7,920 nt of DNA from Crocinitomicaceae bacterium (GTDB taxonomy: Bacteria > Bacteroidota > Bacteroidia > Flavobacteriales_D > Sanyastnellaceae): NCBI GenBank assembly GCA_020848015.1, contig JADLBA010000249.1:1-7920 (forward strand). The letters are read 5' to 3'. Shown one piece after another: positions 6,660 to 7,920 of the stretch. The first letter of the stretch is position 1, and the number at the start of each line of letters is the position of its first letter. Made by a program: the position numbers and the translations under genes. A model generated the notes under the pieces. It did not search any database and had not been told where the DNA came from. It saw only the letters and a list, made by a program, of their open reading frames with translations.

Positions 6660-6667
6660 TACTTTCG
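6660..6667 (+). promoter_or_regulatory. Candidate -7 element for the 136-residue exported protein gene
   Basis: TACTTTCG at 6660-6667 matches TAnnTTTG with one mismatch, 25 bases before the ATG at 6693. The nearest TTTG (6625-6628) is 31 bases upstream, longer than the usual 19-21. It is formed by the end of a ten-T tract, and a nine-T tract (6652-6660) fills the spacer. Confidence 0.4.
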
Positions 6668-6692
6668 TCCTTGCTCCTCAATACTAATTAAT

Positions 6693-7103
6693 ATGAGAAT
6701 AAATCTTAATAAACAACTACTTGTGATTTTTTCCATTGCTTTCACCACTGCACTCACTATTGATGTGAAAGATGCACAGGCACAAACACTTCAATTCAGC
6801 AGCGTGAAGATTGTTTCATCAGTTGAAACAGTTCCTTCGGGAAAAGTATGGAAACTCGAAGCTGCGCTTGGTCCAGCCATCATGTCTAACTGTAGCACCG
6901 CTCCCATGCATACGCTCAAAATCAATGGATCAGATGTCAATGTGGGTACTTCGGGAAATATTTCATTCAATTCCTATTGTTATGGCTGGAGTGGAATCGG
7001 CATCGTGACAGACTTTCCCATCTGGCTTCCGGCCAATGCTACTCTCCAGGCGGGATCCAACGTTACAGGAATCAGTGTGCTCGAATTTGACATTGTCCCC
7101 TGA
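6693..7103 (+). CDS. Small exported protein of unknown function (136 aa)
   Basis: I choose the ATG at 6693 because it gives a textbook Sec signal peptide: MRINLNKQ, hydrophobic LLVIFSIAFTTALTI, and a cut after AQA near residue 30. The in-frame ATG at 6636 would add 19 residues (with FFYFRPCSS) from the poly-T promoter region. The mature ~106 residues are beta-rich: LQFSSVKIVSSVETVPSGKVWKLE is split by a VPSGKVWK turn, followed by LKINGSDVNVGTSG, then FPIWLPANATLQAGSN and a closing VLEFDIVP. Cys67 and Cys96 could form a disulfide. The 'supply ratio at the interface' pattern (VPSGKVWK, IWLPA.ATL.AGSNV) resembles small Bacteroidota secreted proteins I have seen without a known function. There is no T9SS tail. 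It appears to be transcribed alone from a promoter near 6660. Confidence 0.8.
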   Translation: MRINLNKQLLVIFSIAFTTALTIDVKDAQAQTLQFSSVKIVSSVETVPSGKVWKLEAALGPAIMSNCSTAPMHTLKINGSDVNVGTSGNISFNSYCYGWSGIGIVTDFPIWLPANATLQAGSNVTGISVLEFDIVP

Positions 7104-7121
7104 TTTTTTTTGCTTGTAGCT

Positions 7122-7180
7122 TTTGTGAATTGCGTTGCATCTCTTTGCAGTAAATATTCTCTGCAATTCATTATCACAAA
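7122..7180. repeat. Inverted repeat between convergent genes
   Basis: TTTGTGAATTGC at 7122-7133 has its complement split over GCAATTC 7163-7169 and TCACAAA 7174-7180, with four extra bases (ATTA) on the right arm. That gives about 12-13 paired bases around a ~29-base loop. Neither strand has a T-run directly after the stem, although eight T's (7104-7111) lie before the left arm. It could act as a weak terminator for the converging genes or be a small palindromic element. Confidence 0.5.
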
Positions 7181-7267
7181 GTGAAAACAACGTCTATAAA
7201 AGAAAATATGCCGGGTAACTTAGCAGAATAATAATACCCCATAGCGATCAGGAACGAATGTTTGCAA

Positions 7268-7612
7268 TTAAACCTGTTTTTTAAAAACAAACCGGTACTT
7301 AATGATCTGGCCGATCTGGGGGTCGCCCCTTTCAAGTTGTATCTTGTTTAGTTTTTTTATCACATAATCGGCAAGCTGCGGGTTGGTTGCATTAATGTTG
7401 AGTATCTCGACCTTTCCGCCACCGTCAATTTTAAAAGCCACCTCTACCGTACCCTCGAGATTCTTATCCTGTTCTCCGGCGGGAGGATGAGAGTCTTGTT
7501 GCTCACTGCTGCCAATATCTCCAATTCTTTCAGTATCACTACAAGCCTTAGAAGGCTGCATCTGAAGAACAGCACATAAAAAAACAAGTATCAGATAAGC
7601 GATTGGTTTCAT
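7268..7612 (-). CDS. Small exported protein with a TonB-C-like C-terminal domain (114 aa)
   Basis: A Sec signal peptide starts at ATG 7612 (MKPIAYLILVFLCAVLQMQP, cut probably after Ala23 before Cys24; the preceding residues are not a good lipobox). A short polar linker rich in Ser, Glu and Gln follows (about 25-52). The rest (about 53-112) reads GTVEVAFKIDGGGKVEILNI, then NPQLADYVIKKLNKIQL and IIKYRFVFKK. The order is strand, Asn/Gly turn, strand, a helix with YVIKKL, and a final strand. This is the pattern of TonB C-terminal / energy-transducer-like domains, in which V.V.F.V...G.V....V precedes the helix. In Bacteroidota such tiny free-standing versions are common and of unknown role. It has no membrane anchor beyond the signal and no proline-rich spacer, so it is not a working TonB. 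It converges on the 136-residue gene. Confidence 0.75.
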   Translation of the reverse strand: MKPIAYLILVFLCAVLQMQPSKACSDTERIGDIGSSEQQDSHPPAGEQDKNLEGTVEVAFKIDGGGKVEILNINATNPQLADYVIKKLNKIQLERGDPQIGQIIKYRFVFKKQV

Positions 7613-7761
7613 TGGTCAGTTAAAAGATGCGGCTCAGTCAAAAGACGGAGATCCGGCAATGAAGTTACAGAAATATATGTACCATTTTAATAAATAATTC
7701 ATCAATGGTTAAAAAAACAGGTTAAGAGGCCGGTTCTCACACACCGCGTACTTTGCACCGG

Positions 7762-7849
7762 CAGGGATAAACGAACTTTCATGCACCATTGTTGCAGAAT
7801 AAAAAATTTTATTCTGTAACTAATATGACAGTACCGCGTCCTATCCCTG
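7762..7849. repeat. Two concentric inverted repeats upstream of the last gene
   Basis: The inner dyad has arms 7791-7804 (GTTGCAGAATAAAA) and 7807-7820 (TTTTATTCTGTAAC) around a 2-base centre; 13 pairs are Watson-Crick and one is G-T. The outer arms CAGGGATA 7762-7769 and TATCCCTG 7842-7849 are exact reverse complements, and both dyads share the same centre (7805.5). The flanks also carry ACCGCGT twice in direct orientation (7743-7749 and 7833-7839). This lies in the 272-base gap before the ATG at 7885. The rest of the gap (7613-7761 and 7850-7884) shows no gene. A TACTTTG at 7749-7755, one base short of the -7 consensus, would place the dyad at the start of that gene's leader RNA. Confidence 0.6.
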
Positions 7850-7884
7850 AAAAGTCAAAATAAATACACAATAGACACCATAAC

Positions 7885-7920
7885 ATGAAAATCATCATTG
7901 CCATTGCCACCCTTTTAATA
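7885..7920 (+). CDS. Start of an exported protein gene (3' end outside window)
   Basis: The ATG at 7885 opens MKIIIAIATLLI up to the window edge, 12 codons. A Lys followed by an unbroken hydrophobic run is the beginning of a signal peptide or membrane anchor, and A-rich sequence (ACACCATAAC) precedes it, as is usual for Bacteroidota starts. Nothing more can be said about the product. Confidence 0.5.
   Translation, partial: MKIIIAIATLLI

Noticed and set aside
6636..6692. Upstream start at ATG 6636 for the 136-residue protein
   Set aside because: It would put the -7 promoter element and a nine-T tract inside the gene and bury the signal peptide 19 residues in.
7749..7755. TACTTTG as a clean promoter for the gene at 7885
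   Set aside because: It is one base short of TAnnTTTG and has no TTTG at the right distance upstream; mentioned only as a possibility.
1..7920. CRISPR array, insertion sequence, prophage, toxin-antitoxin or defence genes
   Set aside because: No spaced direct repeats, transposase or integrase, or paired small toxin/antitoxin genes are visible on either strand.

Overview
The window looks like chromosomal DNA from a member of the Bacteroidota. Four things point there: a type IX secretion (T9SS) C-terminal sorting domain, promoter-like sites of the TTTG / TAnnTTTG type instead of E. coli -35/-10 boxes, several short-leader secreted proteins of kinds common in that phylum, and Ig-like repeats of the 'SYQWKLNG' type in a large surface protein. 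The phylum call is an inference from these features; no rRNA or other phylogenetic marker lies in the window.

Layout, left to right. (1) 1-1026, +: the C-terminal end of a large secreted protein, with one Ig-like repeat followed by a very glycine-rich domain. (2) 1027-1414: a gap with a dyad-symmetric sequence and no convincing gene. (3) 1415-2728, +: rseP, an intramembrane site-2 metalloprotease with both catalytic motifs intact. (4) 2826-4349, +: a 507-residue exported protein I do not recognise. (5) 4333-4540: a compact tRNA-Leu(CAA) unit with a promoter that starts inside the previous gene, the tRNA, and a strong intrinsic terminator. (6) 4627-4800, +: a relic of a four-helix-bundle (23S rRNA intervening-sequence type) gene. 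(7) 4843-5373, -: a gamma-class carbonic anhydrase family protein. (8) 5444-6319, -: a T9SS cargo protein. (9) 6320-6692: a gap with a possible decayed coding stretch, a hairpin and two poly-T tracts. (10) 6693-7103, +: a small exported protein of unknown function. (11) 7104-7267: a gap with a 12-bp inverted repeat. (12) 7268-7612, -: a small exported protein with a TonB-C-like tail. (13) 7613-7884: a gap with two concentric inverted repeats. (14) 7885 to the edge, +: the first 12 codons of a further exported protein.

The genes do not form one pathway. Most are single transcription units separated by gaps of about 70-390 bases. The common theme is the cell envelope: six of the eight protein genes encode exported or probably exported products, and rseP encodes a membrane protease. 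I see no mobile element, CRISPR array, phage genes or defence system, and I do not think the window holds a clear new biological system. The most unusual items are non-coding: the nested dyad at 7762-7849, the dyad at 1205-1257, the 7122-7180 inverted repeat, and the relic-rich stretches at 4541-4842 and 6320-6692.
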